Assembly: GCF_002844235.1 (NCBI RefSeq) | Contig: NZ_PGTS01000001.1 | Span: forward strand, 806,001 to 870,000 | Source of the DNA: Thalassospira povalilytica | GTDB lineage: Bacteria; Pseudomonadota; Alphaproteobacteria; Rhodospirillales; Thalassospiraceae | Length of the DNA: 64,000 bases | Reading direction: 5' to 3' | Shown: piece after piece, positions 46,267 to 56,617 of the stretch | Numbering within the stretch: position 1 is the first letter of the stretch | Layout of the letters: each line of letters starts with the position of its first letter | The notes under the pieces: generated by a model | What the model saw: the letters and a program-made list of their open reading frames with translations, nothing else | Told to the model about the DNA's origin: nothing | Database searches by the model: none | Program-made: the position numbers and the translations under genes

Positions 46267-46871
46267 AAGAAATTCTGACACTTCTAAAATTGACGTGATG
46301 TTTGATGGTCGACGCCGTGTGCGATGATATTCATGGAATACTAATGAACACCTTATCGACAACACAGACTTTCATACAAACGCATACAATCACTAATTGC
46401 AATGTAGGTAATGTAAATATTGCTATGATCGCGCGAAGCGTAGCATCGGTTCATCGAGAGCGAGGCGAATTTAAGGAACTTCAAGTTCGTGTCTGATGGA
46501 GAAATTTACCCTCTTAGGCGCCGACGACCCTTACATATACAAAGCAGGAGAAGTGAACAGAATCGTCTTAACGACAGCTATGTTATTGGTGCGCCGAAGT
46601 TGGGTCGTGGCTCTGTTCTGACCGCCTCTATGCAGTGAACTGATAGAAATGAACCGAATTCCCCAAAATCCTTTTCAAATGAAAGCCACTCCATGTCCGA
46701 AAGTTTGTTCGGGGTTTTAGAGCTTGATTTTGTTGGTGTTTGCACCTTTTGTTGCGGAAATTTTACATTCCGGTACGCTTTGAAATCAGACGGCAGCAAA
46801 ATGTTATCGGAGTTCGCGTAACGAACCGGTGGCTCCCGCGTCACCGAAAACTGGATGCCCAGGGGACAAAC
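46267..46871. other. AT-rich gene-free region
   Basis: 605 bases between the lipoprotein gene and the CYTH-CHAD gene. The left part (46.27-46.5 kb) is notably AT-rich. Open frames here (for example 46302-46496) have no ribosome-binding site or recognisable product. No integrase remnant or tRNA-derived direct repeat was found. Confidence 0.45.
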
Positions 46872-48419
46872 ATGACTGAGAAGCAGATCGAGATCGAACT
46901 GAAACTTCGGATCGATCCGAAACACGTTGCGCGCCTTAAGAACGCGCCGGTCCTGCGCGAGGTCAAGGAAGGTCGGCGTCTGATGACGACGCATCTTGTC
47001 TCTATTTACCATGACACGCCCAAGCTTGCCCTTGCCAACAAGGGGCTTGCGATCCGCGTGCGCAAAAAAGGCACCAAAGGCTGGGAGCAAACGGTCAAGA
47101 CGTCCAACGGCCTGCGTGAAGCACTGCCATCGCGTCATGAATGGACGGTGGAACTCGAAGACGGTGTGCTTGATCTTGATCTGTTTACCGATAAGGACGT
47201 CAAAAAACTTCTGAACAAGTTTGCCCGAAAAAAGAAGATCGACCGTATTTTCGAAAGCGACCTGAAACGAAGTGCCGTTGATTTGACCTATCGCGATGCC
47301 GTCATGGAACTGGCGATCGATCAGGGCGTGGTGCGATCAGGTGAAAAGGAAGTTCCGATTTCCGAGGTCGAGTTTGAACTTAAAAAAGGCCATCCGGCGG
47401 CACTTTTTGATCTCGCACTTGAACTGCAGCGCACGGTTCCGTTGTTGTTAAGCATGCGCTCCAAGGCATCGCGCGGGCGTGACCTTTATCTTGATCGGGG
47501 CCCCGGCGCGTACCGCGCGGCCCCGGTTGAACTGACCGATGACATGTCGGCTGAAACGGCATTTCGCACCATGCTGGGGCAGGGGCTTCGGATGATTCTC
47601 AGCAACGAGGTCTGTGTTCGTCAGGATCTTGATGTTGAAGGCTGCCATCAGATGCGCATCGGAATGCGTCGATTGCGGGTCGCACTGAACCTTTTCAAAA
47701 GAAACCTTCCGGCTGGCGAGGCCGTCTTGCTGCGCCGTTTGCTTAAATCATGCAGCAAGGGGCTCGATGGTTTGCGCGATTGGGATGTTTTCCTGGGCGA
47801 GACCCTGCCCCTGATCGAAGAACGTTTCCCCGATCACCAAGGCGTTGCCGAATTGCGCATCGCAGCCCAAAAACAGCGTGCCAAGGCATTGGACGCGGCC
47901 CGGGTGATGCTTGATGCGCCGGAATATGGTCAGCTTCTTTTGATCCTGGGGGCCTGGGCAAGTTATTCGCGCTGGGCATCAGGGGCCAGTGCCGAACAGA
48001 TGAAGGCAATGGCATCCCCGGTCACTGATCTGGCAACACCGCTTCTTGATCGGGCCTATAAGCGGGTCACCAAGCGGGGCGAAAATGTCGCCGAACTCAC
48101 TACGCCGCAACTTCATGCCTTGCGCCTTGATGTCAAACAGATGCGCTATGGGACCGAGTTTTTCGGGTCGGTCTATCCGGCCAAAAAGGTCAAAAAGTTC
48201 CGCTCCAGACTGACATCGATGCAGCAAATTCTGGGACAGCTTCAGGACGCCGCCGTTGCCGAGGCAAGGCTTTCGGCCCTGACGCCCGACCTGTCAGCTG
48301 ACGGGCATGTTGCGGTCGGACTGGTGTCGGGGTGGTTTGGCGCACGCGTCGAACATGAACTTCCTGGCCTTGAAGAAGCCTGCAAGAACTTCACAGAACA
48401 AAAGTTGTTCTGGAAGTAA
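46872..48419 (+). CDS. CYTH and CHAD domain protein
   Basis: A 515-residue protein. The N-terminal CYTH domain (about residues 1-210) has the triphosphate tunnel signature EIELKLRID (ExExK), pointing to inorganic triphosphatase activity like YgiF. The C-terminal CHAD domain (about 230-510) is helical with conserved histidines and basic residues such as HQMRIGMRRLRVAL, and binds polyphosphate. It therefore probably acts in polyphosphate or triphosphate metabolism. ATG at 46872 follows AGGGGAC six bases upstream; the longer frame is rejected. Confidence 0.9.
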   Translation: MTEKQIEIELKLRIDPKHVARLKNAPVLREVKEGRRLMTTHLVSIYHDTPKLALANKGLAIRVRKKGTKGWEQTVKTSNGLREALPSRHEWTVELEDGVLDLDLFTDKDVKKLLNKFARKKKIDRIFESDLKRSAVDLTYRDAVMELAIDQGVVRSGEKEVPISEVEFELKKGHPAALFDLALELQRTVPLLLSMRSKASRGRDLYLDRGPGAYRAAPVELTDDMSAETAFRTMLGQGLRMILSNEVCVRQDLDVEGCHQMRIGMRRLRVALNLFKRNLPAGEAVLLRRLLKSCSKGLDGLRDWDVFLGETLPLIEERFPDHQGVAELRIAAQKQRAKALDAARVMLDAPEYGQLLLILGAWASYSRWASGASAEQMKAMASPVTDLATPLLDRAYKRVTKRGENVAELTTPQLHALRLDVKQMRYGTEFFGSVYPAKKVKKFRSRLTSMQQILGQLQDAAVAEARLSALTPDLSADGHVAVGLVSGWFGARVEHELPGLEEACKNFTEQKLFWK

Positions 48420-48456
48420 ATGACCCGTTTGCTGCGGGGCGGGTGAAGCCGGGTGC

Positions 48457-49941
48457 CTAAGATGCCGCCTGCTTCATGTCCTGATAGGCGCTAAGGGCGC
48501 GTTCACGGCCTTCTTTGACGCCGATAACCGGTTCGGGGTAGTCGGTGCCCAAACGGACGCCAGCGGCCTTGAGGATCAAGGGTGATGCTTCCCACGGTTT
48601 GTGGATGTATTGTTCGGGCATGTCACGCAGTTCCGGAACCCATTGACGGACATAGTCACCGGCCGGATCAAACTTTTCACCCTGAAGTACCGGGTTGAAA
48701 ATGCGGAAATACGGGGCCGCATCCGCCCCGCATCCACCAATCCATTGCCAGGAAAAGGCATTATTGGCCGGGCAGGCATCAACAAGCGTATCGTCAAACC
48801 ATGCCAGCCCCGCGCGCCAATGAATCAGCAGATGCTTGACCAAAACCGAACCGACAATCATCCGGACCCGGTTATGCATATAGCCGGTGTGCCAAAGTTC
48901 GCGCATGCCGGCATCGACAATGGGAAAACCGGTTTGGCCTTTTTGCCAGCGTTCAAGGGCGTCCTGATCTTCTGACCATGGAAAATGCGCAAACTGCCCC
49001 TGCAACGGCACGGATCGCAGGTCTTTGGCATGAAACAGAATGTGATGGGCAAATTCGCGCCATCCCAGTTCGGACATGAATTTTGACGCAGTTTTCCCCT
49101 GTGCCGGATGGGCATCGGCATAGTGGTTCGCGCTATGCCACACCTGATAGGGGCTGATTTCGCCAAAACGTAAATGCGGGGAAAGCTCGGACGTTACCCG
49201 GCGGTCTGGCCGGTCGCGCAGATCGGCGTAATCAACCAGACGATCATCGATAAAATCAAACAGCTGGTCTTTTGCCCCTTGTTCACCCGGGGTGAAACGT
49301 TCGGCAAGGCCACCGGCCCAGTCAAACGGTTTGGGGCCAAGATCAAGGGCCGAAAGGCTTACTTCGTCACCAAGGTCAGCATCGCACAGCGCAATCGTGT
49401 CCGGGGCGGCAATTGGCGTACGGGGCGGTGGAAATTTCTGGCAGGCCCGCCAGAACGGGCTATAGACCTTGAAATCAGTGCCGTTACCGGTTTTGACTTC
49501 CCACGGTTCAAAAAGAAGATTGGCCTTGAAGCTTTCACATGTCAGGCCGCGATCAGACAATGCGGATTTGATGTCGGTATCGCGTTCTGTTGATGGTTTG
49601 TCATACAGACGGTTCCAAAACACCGCCTTGACGTTGCACGACCCGATGATGGTCTCAAGAACCCCATGCGCGTCACCGTGAAACAGACGCAAGGATGGGG
49701 TTTTGGTTGGTGACTTTGCCGCCAGGCCATCAATGCCTTGCGCAAGGGCAGACACGCTTTTTTCAAGCCACCAGCGCGTTGCCCCGCCAAGCTGACCGTC
49801 AATGACCGGATCAAGAATAAAAACCGGCAGCACCGCACCGTCATGCTCGGACGCCCACTTTACAGCCGCACGTAAGGCAGGATTGTCTGCCAGACGCAGA
49901 TCGTTGCGAAACCACATGATGGCGATCGGGCGTTGGGTCAT
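48457..49941 (-). CDS. phrB: Deoxyribodipyrimidine photolyase
   Basis: A 494-residue class I photolyase / cryptochrome protein repairing UV-induced pyrimidine dimers with light, using FAD and an antenna chromophore. It has the antenna-domain start IMWFRNDLRLADNPAL and the FAD-binding region with MHNRVRMIVGSVLVKHLLIHW, NAFSWQWIGGCGADAAPYF and RIFNPVLQGEKFDP. AGGAAT precedes the ATG. It follows a MocR-type regulator on the same strand but a large hairpin lies between them. Confidence 0.95.
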   Translation of the reverse strand: MTQRPIAIMWFRNDLRLADNPALRAAVKWASEHDGAVLPVFILDPVIDGQLGGATRWWLEKSVSALAQGIDGLAAKSPTKTPSLRLFHGDAHGVLETIIGSCNVKAVFWNRLYDKPSTERDTDIKSALSDRGLTCESFKANLLFEPWEVKTGNGTDFKVYSPFWRACQKFPPPRTPIAAPDTIALCDADLGDEVSLSALDLGPKPFDWAGGLAERFTPGEQGAKDQLFDFIDDRLVDYADLRDRPDRRVTSELSPHLRFGEISPYQVWHSANHYADAHPAQGKTASKFMSELGWREFAHHILFHAKDLRSVPLQGQFAHFPWSEDQDALERWQKGQTGFPIVDAGMRELWHTGYMHNRVRMIVGSVLVKHLLIHWRAGLAWFDDTLVDACPANNAFSWQWIGGCGADAAPYFRIFNPVLQGEKFDPAGDYVRQWVPELRDMPEQYIHKPWEASPLILKAAGVRLGTDYPEPVIGVKEGRERALSAYQDMKQAAS

Positions 49942-49989
49942 TGGTATTCCTGAAGTTTGTGGTCCTGCGGGGATTTCAAAGCCGGAGGG

Positions 49990-50043
49990 GAGAGAGTGTC
50001 GTGACTGTGACAGCGTATTGAGGGGATGTCACGCCACTCTCTC
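49990..50043 (-). repeat. Long inverted repeat between mocR-like gene and phrB
   Basis: Sixteen-base arms GAGAGAGTGTCGTGAC and GTCACGCCACTCTCTC with one mismatch around a 22-base loop. No T tract follows on the minus strand, so it is not a standard terminator; it may be an operator, RNA structure or dispersed element. Confidence 0.6.
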
Positions 50044-50057
50044 TGGCTCGGGGTACA

Positions 50058-51578
50058 TCAAGCATTACGTTTCAGAATTTCGATCAGTTCACCGAAGCTG
50101 TCAGAAAGTTGGTTTTTATCCCAGCCGGCAAATCCAAGAACCAGCCCCTTGGGCAAGGTTTCTGCATTTTCGGGTGATTTGTCATGGTAATAGGATGAAA
50201 GAGCCCGGCAATCCAAACCGGCCTCGACCATTTTTTCCTGAATGAATATATCGTCATGGCCACCTGTCAGTCGGGCGCACAGGTGCAATCCGCCATCCGA
50301 TGGCATTGCCGCAAGCAATCCTGACGCGCTGTTTGCAATCAGATCTTTGAGATGGGCGCGTCTTTCCCCGTATCGCATCCGCATTTTGCGGACATGACTG
50401 CCAAAATGTCCTTCGGCAAAGAATGTACCAAGGGCCGCCTGTGCCGTTGGTGCCGGAACACCGTCGGCAAAGCCGCGCATGCCACGAAAAGCCGGGATCA
50501 ATGCCGGTGGCAGAACAAGATAGCCAAGCCGAATACCGGGAAACAGGACCCGTGAAAACGTCCCGACATAAATCACCCGATGATCGGTATCGAGCCCCTG
50601 AAGCGATGAAAGTGGCGGCCCGTCATAGCGGTAATCGCTGTCGTAATCGTCTTCAACAATCCAGGCGTCATGGGCCTGTGCCCATTGCAAAAGTGCCAGT
50701 CGCCGCGACAGCGACAATGTGGTGCCCAACGGGTAATTGCGCGACGGGGTGGTCACAATCACCCGGGACGGGGACGGCGTTTGGGATAACCGTGCAACAC
50801 ATAACCCTTCATCGTCGACCGTCACCGGATGCACAATGGCGCCACTTGATGCCAGAACTCCGCGAATGCCCTCATAACCGGGGTCCTCGGTTGCGATGAT
50901 ATCGCCCGGATCAACCAGGGCACGGGCAATCAGATCGAGTGCCTGCTGGGCACCGGAAACCACCATGACCTGATCGGCGTGGCAATTAACCCCGCGCGAC
51001 TGGCGCAGCCATTTGGCAATTTCCGCCCGCAATTGCGGCAATCCCATCGGATCATCGGGAATGGTCAGGTCGATATTCGGCGCACGCCAGGCGCGGCGCA
51101 AAAGGCGCGCCCACATGTCAAACGGGAAACCGTCCAGATCCGGCGTTGCCGGGTTGAACGGGCGGGCAACGCGAAAACGCGGAAACCGTCGCTGATATGC
51201 CAGCATCCGTGATGCGCTTTGACTAAGATGCAATGCGCGCGCGTCCGATCCTCGCGACGGGGCCGTTCCGGTTTGTGACACGGTTTGCATGTCACGATCG
51301 GGGAGTGAGCGGGCAACAAAGCTTCCAGCACCAATACGGGTTTCAAGATATCCTTCCGATGTCAGCAAATCGAAACTGGTCACCACCGTATTGCGCGATA
51401 TTCCCAGTGACTTTGCCAGATCACGACTTGCCGGAAGCCGTTCCCCGGGATGCAGCCGCCCGTCCAGAATGGCCGACCGGATGCCGTGATAAAGCCTGCG
51501 ATAGGCCGTGGTTGCGCCGGGCTCATTGTCCCCGTCGATCTGGCTTGGGTAAATCCAGCTGTAATCACTGCGTGGCAT
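50058..51578 (-). CDS. MocR-family (GntR / aminotransferase-like) regulator, PLP lysine replaced
   Basis: A 506-residue transcription factor joining an N-terminal GntR winged helix (about residues 25-90; PGERLPASRDLAKSLGISRN) to a class I aminotransferase-fold domain (about 140-500; EDDYDSDYRYDG). In MocR, PdxR and GabR proteins a Lys in a GTFSK motif binds pyridoxal phosphate; here the position reads GTFSR, with Arg343 (codon CGG at 50550-50552). It is divergent from a PNPOx-like flavoprotein gene, the usual target arrangement. It likely represses or activates that gene from the 119-base gap. Confidence 0.9.
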   Translation of the reverse strand: MPRSDYSWIYPSQIDGDNEPGATTAYRRLYHGIRSAILDGRLHPGERLPASRDLAKSLGISRNTVVTSFDLLTSEGYLETRIGAGSFVARSLPDRDMQTVSQTGTAPSRGSDARALHLSQSASRMLAYQRRFPRFRVARPFNPATPDLDGFPFDMWARLLRRAWRAPNIDLTIPDDPMGLPQLRAEIAKWLRQSRGVNCHADQVMVVSGAQQALDLIARALVDPGDIIATEDPGYEGIRGVLASSGAIVHPVTVDDEGLCVARLSQTPSPSRVIVTTPSRNYPLGTTLSLSRRLALLQWAQAHDAWIVEDDYDSDYRYDGPPLSSLQGLDTDHRVIYVGTFSRVLFPGIRLGYLVLPPALIPAFRGMRGFADGVPAPTAQAALGTFFAEGHFGSHVRKMRMRYGERRAHLKDLIANSASGLLAAMPSDGGLHLCARLTGGHDDIFIQEKMVEAGLDCRALSSYYHDKSPENAETLPKGLVLGFAGWDKNQLSDSFGELIEILKRNA

Positions 51579-51599
51579 CGGCGGTCCTGCGGGTTAAAT

Positions 51600-51645
51600 T
51601 GGATCTATCATTTTTACTATAATGGACCTTTTTAAAAGTCCAATT
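51600..51645. promoter_or_regulatory. Candidate MocR operator with repeated half-sites
   Basis: Three related half-sites lie in the divergent gap: TTGGATC (51599-51605), ATGGACC (51622-51628) and the inverted GTCCAAT (51638-51644). TGGAC/GTCCA at 51623-51642 also makes an inverted repeat around an AT core. Direct repeats of this type are usual for MocR proteins. Binding is inferred. Confidence 0.4.
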
Positions 51646-51697
51646 CTAACGATGATGGCACCATTGATTGCCACCCGAATAAAAGAACGAGACCGCC

Positions 51698-52363
51698 ATG
51701 GCTGATATGACCTTGCCCGAACAATATGAAGTCCATCCCCACACCAAAGTTGTCCGCGGACCCAAACGCGCGTCTTATGACCGTGAACTTGTGCACGGCA
51801 TTATTGATGATGCGCTGATTTGTCATGTCGGCACGGTGGTCAATGGTCGTCCGGCCATGATCCCGACCGCGCATTGGCGTGTGGGTGAACGGATTTACAT
51901 CCATGGTGCGTCAAAAAACCGCATTCTGGCGGCGATTGCCGATGGCGCAGAAGCCTGCCTGTGCATCACCCATCTTGATGGTCTGGTGATGGCGCGTTCT
52001 GCCTTTCATCATTCCGCCAATTACCGGTCGGTCATCATTTATGGCAAGGGCGCGGTTGTAACCGATGACGCCGACAAGATGGAACATTCGCGCCTGTTTG
52101 TCGAAAAGCTTGAACCGGGGCGCTGGGATAAAATCCGCCAGCCAAACAAACAGGAACTCAAAGCCACGATGTTCCTTGGATTTGATCTTGAACAGGTTTC
52201 GGCAAAGGTTCGCGCCGGCGATCCGGTCGATGATGACGACGATTATGACTGGCCGGTATGGGCCGGTATCCTGCCCAGTACGACCCACTGGGGCACCCCG
52301 ATTGACGATACCCGCATCAAACCCGGGTTCGAGGGGCAGGGATATCTTCGGACATCTTCGTGA
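51698..52363 (+). CDS. Pyridoxamine 5'-phosphate oxidase-like flavoprotein
   Basis: A 221-residue protein with the FMN-binding split barrel of the PNPOx-like family (DDALICHVGTVVNGRPAMIPTA as two parts, with RIYIHGASKNRI). Some members are pyridoxine-phosphate oxidases, others unknown flavin reductases or F420-like enzymes. A link to vitamin B6 metabolism is supported by the divergent MocR regulator, a pairing seen widely. Substrate is not assigned. Confidence 0.87.
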   Translation: MADMTLPEQYEVHPHTKVVRGPKRASYDRELVHGIIDDALICHVGTVVNGRPAMIPTAHWRVGERIYIHGASKNRILAAIADGAEACLCITHLDGLVMARSAFHHSANYRSVIIYGKGAVVTDDADKMEHSRLFVEKLEPGRWDKIRQPNKQELKATMFLGFDLEQVSAKVRAGDPVDDDDDYDWPVWAGILPSTTHWGTPIDDTRIKPGFEGQGYLRTSS

Positions 52364-52373
52364 TTAAATGAAA

Positions 52374-52401
52374 AAGGGCTGGCAATCATTTACCAGCCCT
52401 T
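52374..52401. terminator. Bidirectional terminator, PNPOx-like gene and psuG
   Basis: AAGGGCTGG / CCAGCCCTT hairpin preceded by AAA and followed by TCGTCTGTT between convergent genes. Confidence 0.85.
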
Positions 52402-52428
52402 CGTCTGTTCGGATAGCGATCTGTTTGA

Positions 52429-53337
52429 TCAGCCTGCCATGGCAACCGCGATCTTTGCGCCCAGGCGCGCATTGTTGCGCACAAGGGCAATGTTGGCTTC
52501 AAGGCTTTTGCCTTCGGTCAGCTGCGTGACACGTGCCAACAGGAACGGGGTGGCATCACGTCCGTGAATGCCTTTTTTCTGCGCTTCGGCCAATGCATCA
52601 TCAATCGCGCCTTCGATTGCTTCACGGGCCAGTGCCTTGTCGGCTTCTGGCGGGTTGCCAATCACAGCACCGCCTTCAAGACCGAATTCCCATTTCGATT
52701 TCAGGAACGCCGCCAAATCTTCCGGGCTATCAAGGCGAAGCGGTGCCTTGTGACCGCTTTCGACCGAATAGAATGCCGGGAATTCATCGGTGCCATAGGC
52801 AATAACCGGAACGCCAAGCGTTTCAAGATGCTCAAGCGTTTTGGGGATATCAAGGATCGCCTTGGCCCCAGCACAGACAACCGCAACACTGGTTTTGCCA
52901 AGTTCGGTCAGATCGGCCGATACATCGAAATTGCCGGCGAGATCACGATGAACACCACCGATGCCGCCAGTCGCAAAGACACGAATGCCGGCTTTTTCTG
53001 CCAGAATCATGGTTGCTGAAACCGTGGTCGCACCATCGCGTTTCTTGGCAATGCAATATGGAATATCGCGACGCGACAGCTTCAGAATATCCGTGCCCTT
53101 GGCAAAATATTCGAGTTCTTCGGGCGACAGGCCGATCTTGCAGCGACCGCCAATCACGGCGATGGTGGCAGGGATCGCACCGTTATCACGCACATCCTGT
53201 TCCACAGCCTGTGCTGTTTCAAGGTTCTGCGGATAAGGCATCCCGTGCGAAATGATGGTGGATTCAAGGGCCACAACCGGCTTGCCGCTTGCCAGGGCTT
53301 CTGCGACCTCGGGGGCGATATCGATATAGTCAGACAT
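52429..53337 (-). CDS. psuG: Pseudouridine-5'-phosphate glycosidase
   Basis: A 302-residue PsuG splitting pseudouridine 5'-phosphate to uracil and ribose 5-phosphate, a Mn-dependent step in pseudouridine breakdown. Motifs include VALESTIISHGMPYPQNLE, AVIGGRCKIGL, and ATGGIGGVHRDLAGNFDVSADL. The usual partner kinase PsuK is not beside it; instead an MFS exporter lies divergently upstream. The kinase may be elsewhere. Confidence 0.94.
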   Translation of the reverse strand: MSDYIDIAPEVAEALASGKPVVALESTIISHGMPYPQNLETAQAVEQDVRDNGAIPATIAVIGGRCKIGLSPEELEYFAKGTDILKLSRRDIPYCIAKKRDGATTVSATMILAEKAGIRVFATGGIGGVHRDLAGNFDVSADLTELGKTSVAVVCAGAKAILDIPKTLEHLETLGVPVIAYGTDEFPAFYSVESGHKAPLRLDSPEDLAAFLKSKWEFGLEGGAVIGNPPEADKALAREAIEGAIDDALAEAQKKGIHGRDATPFLLARVTQLTEGKSLEANIALVRNNARLGAKIAVAMAG

Positions 53338-53565
53338 TCAATCTGCTCGTCTTGAAGTTAAAGTTTTAAAGGCCAGAATTAAACAGGTGGGCCTGATAAA
53401 TCCAGCCCAAACCACGCCATCTGATCATGCATTGGGAATGGCTGCCTTGCGCGGGCAGGTATATCGTTGCCCCTGTTGCAACGGACTTGTGCCAGCGATC
53501 CGATTGTAAGCAACTGATTTGATGGATATCCTGAAACAATACCACGTTGTGAAAGTCCATCTGAA

Positions 53566-54759
53566 ATGCATGCCAAGCTCACCCTGACGCGCGGACTTCT
53601 GACCTTCATGGCAGTCGGAAGTGGCCTGTCTGTCGCCAGCCTTTATTACGTGCAACCGCTTCTTGAATTGCTGGCCCGCGAATACGGGTTAAGTGAAACC
53701 AGCGCCGGACTTCTGGTGACGGTTGCGCAGCTTGGCTATCTGACTGGCTTGATTGCGGTTGTCCCGCTTGGTGATCATCACGAACGGCGCAAACTTTTGA
53801 CGGTGACGTCGGCTCTTACGGCACTTGGATTGCTCGCCATGGGGTTGGCGCCATCGTTTCTGATGCTGGTGGCATTCAGTATTTCGGTCGGCATTACCTG
53901 TGTGACGGCGCAAATTCTGGTGCCGCTTGCCGCCCACCTTGCGGCCGATGACAAGCGCGGCTCGGCGGTGGGGGCTGTGATGAGCGGGCTTTTGCTGGGG
54001 ATCTTGCTGGCGCGTACTTTTTCCGGTGTGATGGCCGAGCTCGCCGGTTGGCGATCGGTCTTTATTGTCGCATCTGTCCTGATGGCGTTCTATGCGGTTG
54101 CGTGCTATCGCATCATTCCCAATATTCCGCCGACCTCGCATACCAGCTATCGCGCACTTTATCTGTCGATCCTGCATCTGTTCAGGGATGAGGCGGTTCT
54201 GCGGCGGCGCAGCCTGATTGGCGGGTTGCAATATGCTGTCTTCGCGATTTTCTGGACGTCGATGGCCTTCATGCTGGTGCGCCAGTATGACATGTCCGAA
54301 GCCGTCATAGGGCTTTATGGACTGATCGGGGTGATCGGTATTCTTGCAGCGCGCATCGCTGGCCGTTTGGCTGACAAGGGCTGGGCACGACTTAGCACCG
54401 GCGGGTTCCTTTTGACCACCATATCAAGCTGGGTGTTGCTCTATTGGGGGCAATGGTCGCTGGTGGCCTTTGCCATCGGGGTGGTGTTGCTCGATCTTGG
54501 TATTCAGGGCACGCATATCTCAAACCAGAGCGAGGTGTATCGTCTGAGTGCCGAAGCCCGCAGCCGCCTGACAACAGGCTATATGGCCAGCTACTTCTTT
54601 GGTGGAGCCTGTGGATCGGCAAGCTCGGCTGTTGCTTATGGCATGGGGGGATGGCCCGCTGTGGTGGCCCTTGGATCAACCGTCTCGATCCTGTGTGCGA
54701 TGATCTGGGCTGTGACCGAATTGCGCCTGCCGTTGCGACAGATGAAACACGGGGCCTGA
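53566..54759 (+). CDS. MFS transporter
   Basis: A 397-residue major facilitator with 12 predicted helices. It shows the drug:H+ antiporter-type pattern early on (GLLVTVAQLGYLTGLIAVVPLGD; DHHERRKLL as motif A) and resembles small-solute efflux proteins. Substrate unknown. The start at 53566 (MHAKLTLTRG) has only a weak ribosome-binding site; a Met a few residues in could be used. It is convergent with ilvC and divergent from psuG. Confidence 0.85.
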   Translation: MHAKLTLTRGLLTFMAVGSGLSVASLYYVQPLLELLAREYGLSETSAGLLVTVAQLGYLTGLIAVVPLGDHHERRKLLTVTSALTALGLLAMGLAPSFLMLVAFSISVGITCVTAQILVPLAAHLAADDKRGSAVGAVMSGLLLGILLARTFSGVMAELAGWRSVFIVASVLMAFYAVACYRIIPNIPPTSHTSYRALYLSILHLFRDEAVLRRRSLIGGLQYAVFAIFWTSMAFMLVRQYDMSEAVIGLYGLIGVIGILAARIAGRLADKGWARLSTGGFLLTTISSWVLLYWGQWSLVAFAIGVVLLDLGIQGTHISNQSEVYRLSAEARSRLTTGYMASYFFGGACGSASSAVAYGMGGWPAVVALGSTVSILCAMIWAVTELRLPLRQMKHGA

Positions 54760-54803
54760 ACCCGGACAGGGCCCGTATAGGAAACGGTACGGCACACAAA
54801 GCA

Positions 54804-54832
54804 AAACGGCCGCCCCATCGGGACGGCCGTTT
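54804..54832. terminator. Bidirectional terminator, ilv operon and MFS gene
   Basis: AAACGGCCG / CGGCCGTTT arms; on the minus strand a TTTTGCTTTG tract follows ilvC. Confidence 0.85.
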
Positions 54833-54856
54833 GCACAAGAATGATCTAAGCGATGC

Positions 54857-55906
<1,050 letters not shown>

Positions 55907-55993
55907 TTATGTCTGTGCGTGGTGGATGGTAATAATGATTTCGGGAACATATCCCGATGCCTTGCCCGGTGCGGATCACCAGGCAGGGCAAAC

Positions 55994-56503
55994 TCACATC
56001 GTTAGTGTGCCGCGCGAAATCGCAGCCACACCGGTACGCGAAATTTCCGAAAGCCCCAGTGGCGCCATCAATTTGATGAAGGCATCAATCTTTTCGGGGC
56101 TGCCGATGATTTCATAAACGAAGGAATTATTGGTCGCATCGACTGCGCGGGCCTTGAAGATGTCGGCAATACGCAGGGATTCAACACGCTGTTCACCCGT
56201 GGCGATCACTTTGACCAGTGCCAGTTCACGTTCGACACTCGGCCCGGCAAGTGTCAGGTCACTGACCTTGTGAACCGGGACAAGACGCGAAAGCTGTGCC
56301 TTGATCTGTTCGATTACCATGGGCGTGCCCGAGGTAACCACAGTGATGCGCGACTGGTGGGCATCGGCGTCGACTTCGGCAACGGTCAGGCTTTCAATGT
56401 TATAGCCACGACCGGAAAACAGGCCGATCACACGGGCCAGAACGCCTGATTCGTTGTCCACCAGAACGGATATGGTGTGTTTCGAGATTTCGGTTTCTTT
56501 CAC
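55994..56503 (-). CDS. ilvN: Acetolactate synthase small (regulatory) subunit
   Basis: A 169-residue regulatory subunit with an N-terminal ACT domain (ISVLVDNESGVLARVIGLFSGRGYNIESL) that binds valine for feedback control, and a C-terminal part activating the large subunit. I choose a GTG start at 56503 (VKETEIS) because GGAG lies eight bases upstream; the ATG at 56539 has no ribosome-binding site and would add 12 unusual residues. It sits 114 bases after ilvB and 117 bases before ilvC. Confidence 0.94.
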   Translation of the reverse strand: MKETEISKHTISVLVDNESGVLARVIGLFSGRGYNIESLTVAEVDADAHQSRITVVTSGTPMVIEQIKAQLSRLVPVHKVSDLTLAGPSVERELALVKVIATGEQRVESLRIADIFKARAVDATNNSFVYEIIGSPEKIDAFIKLMAPLGLSEISRTGVAAISRGTLTM

Positions 56504-56617
56504 GGTTTCGCTCCGTAAGTACTCGGCCAGGAGGCACATTTAGGCATCTTTGTGCCGCCCGCGCCGGCCTTTTAATTATGGTTTGATGAGTTCGTCTCGC
56601 ACATTGGTTGGTGCGGA

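Noticed and set aside
46302..46496. A 64-codon frame in the AT-rich gap
   Set aside because: No ribosome-binding site and no recognisable product.
46856..46865. TGCCCAGGGG match to the 3' end of tRNA-Phe as a possible attachment site
   Set aside because: The match is only 10 bases and inverted; an integration site would be a direct repeat, and no integrase is present.
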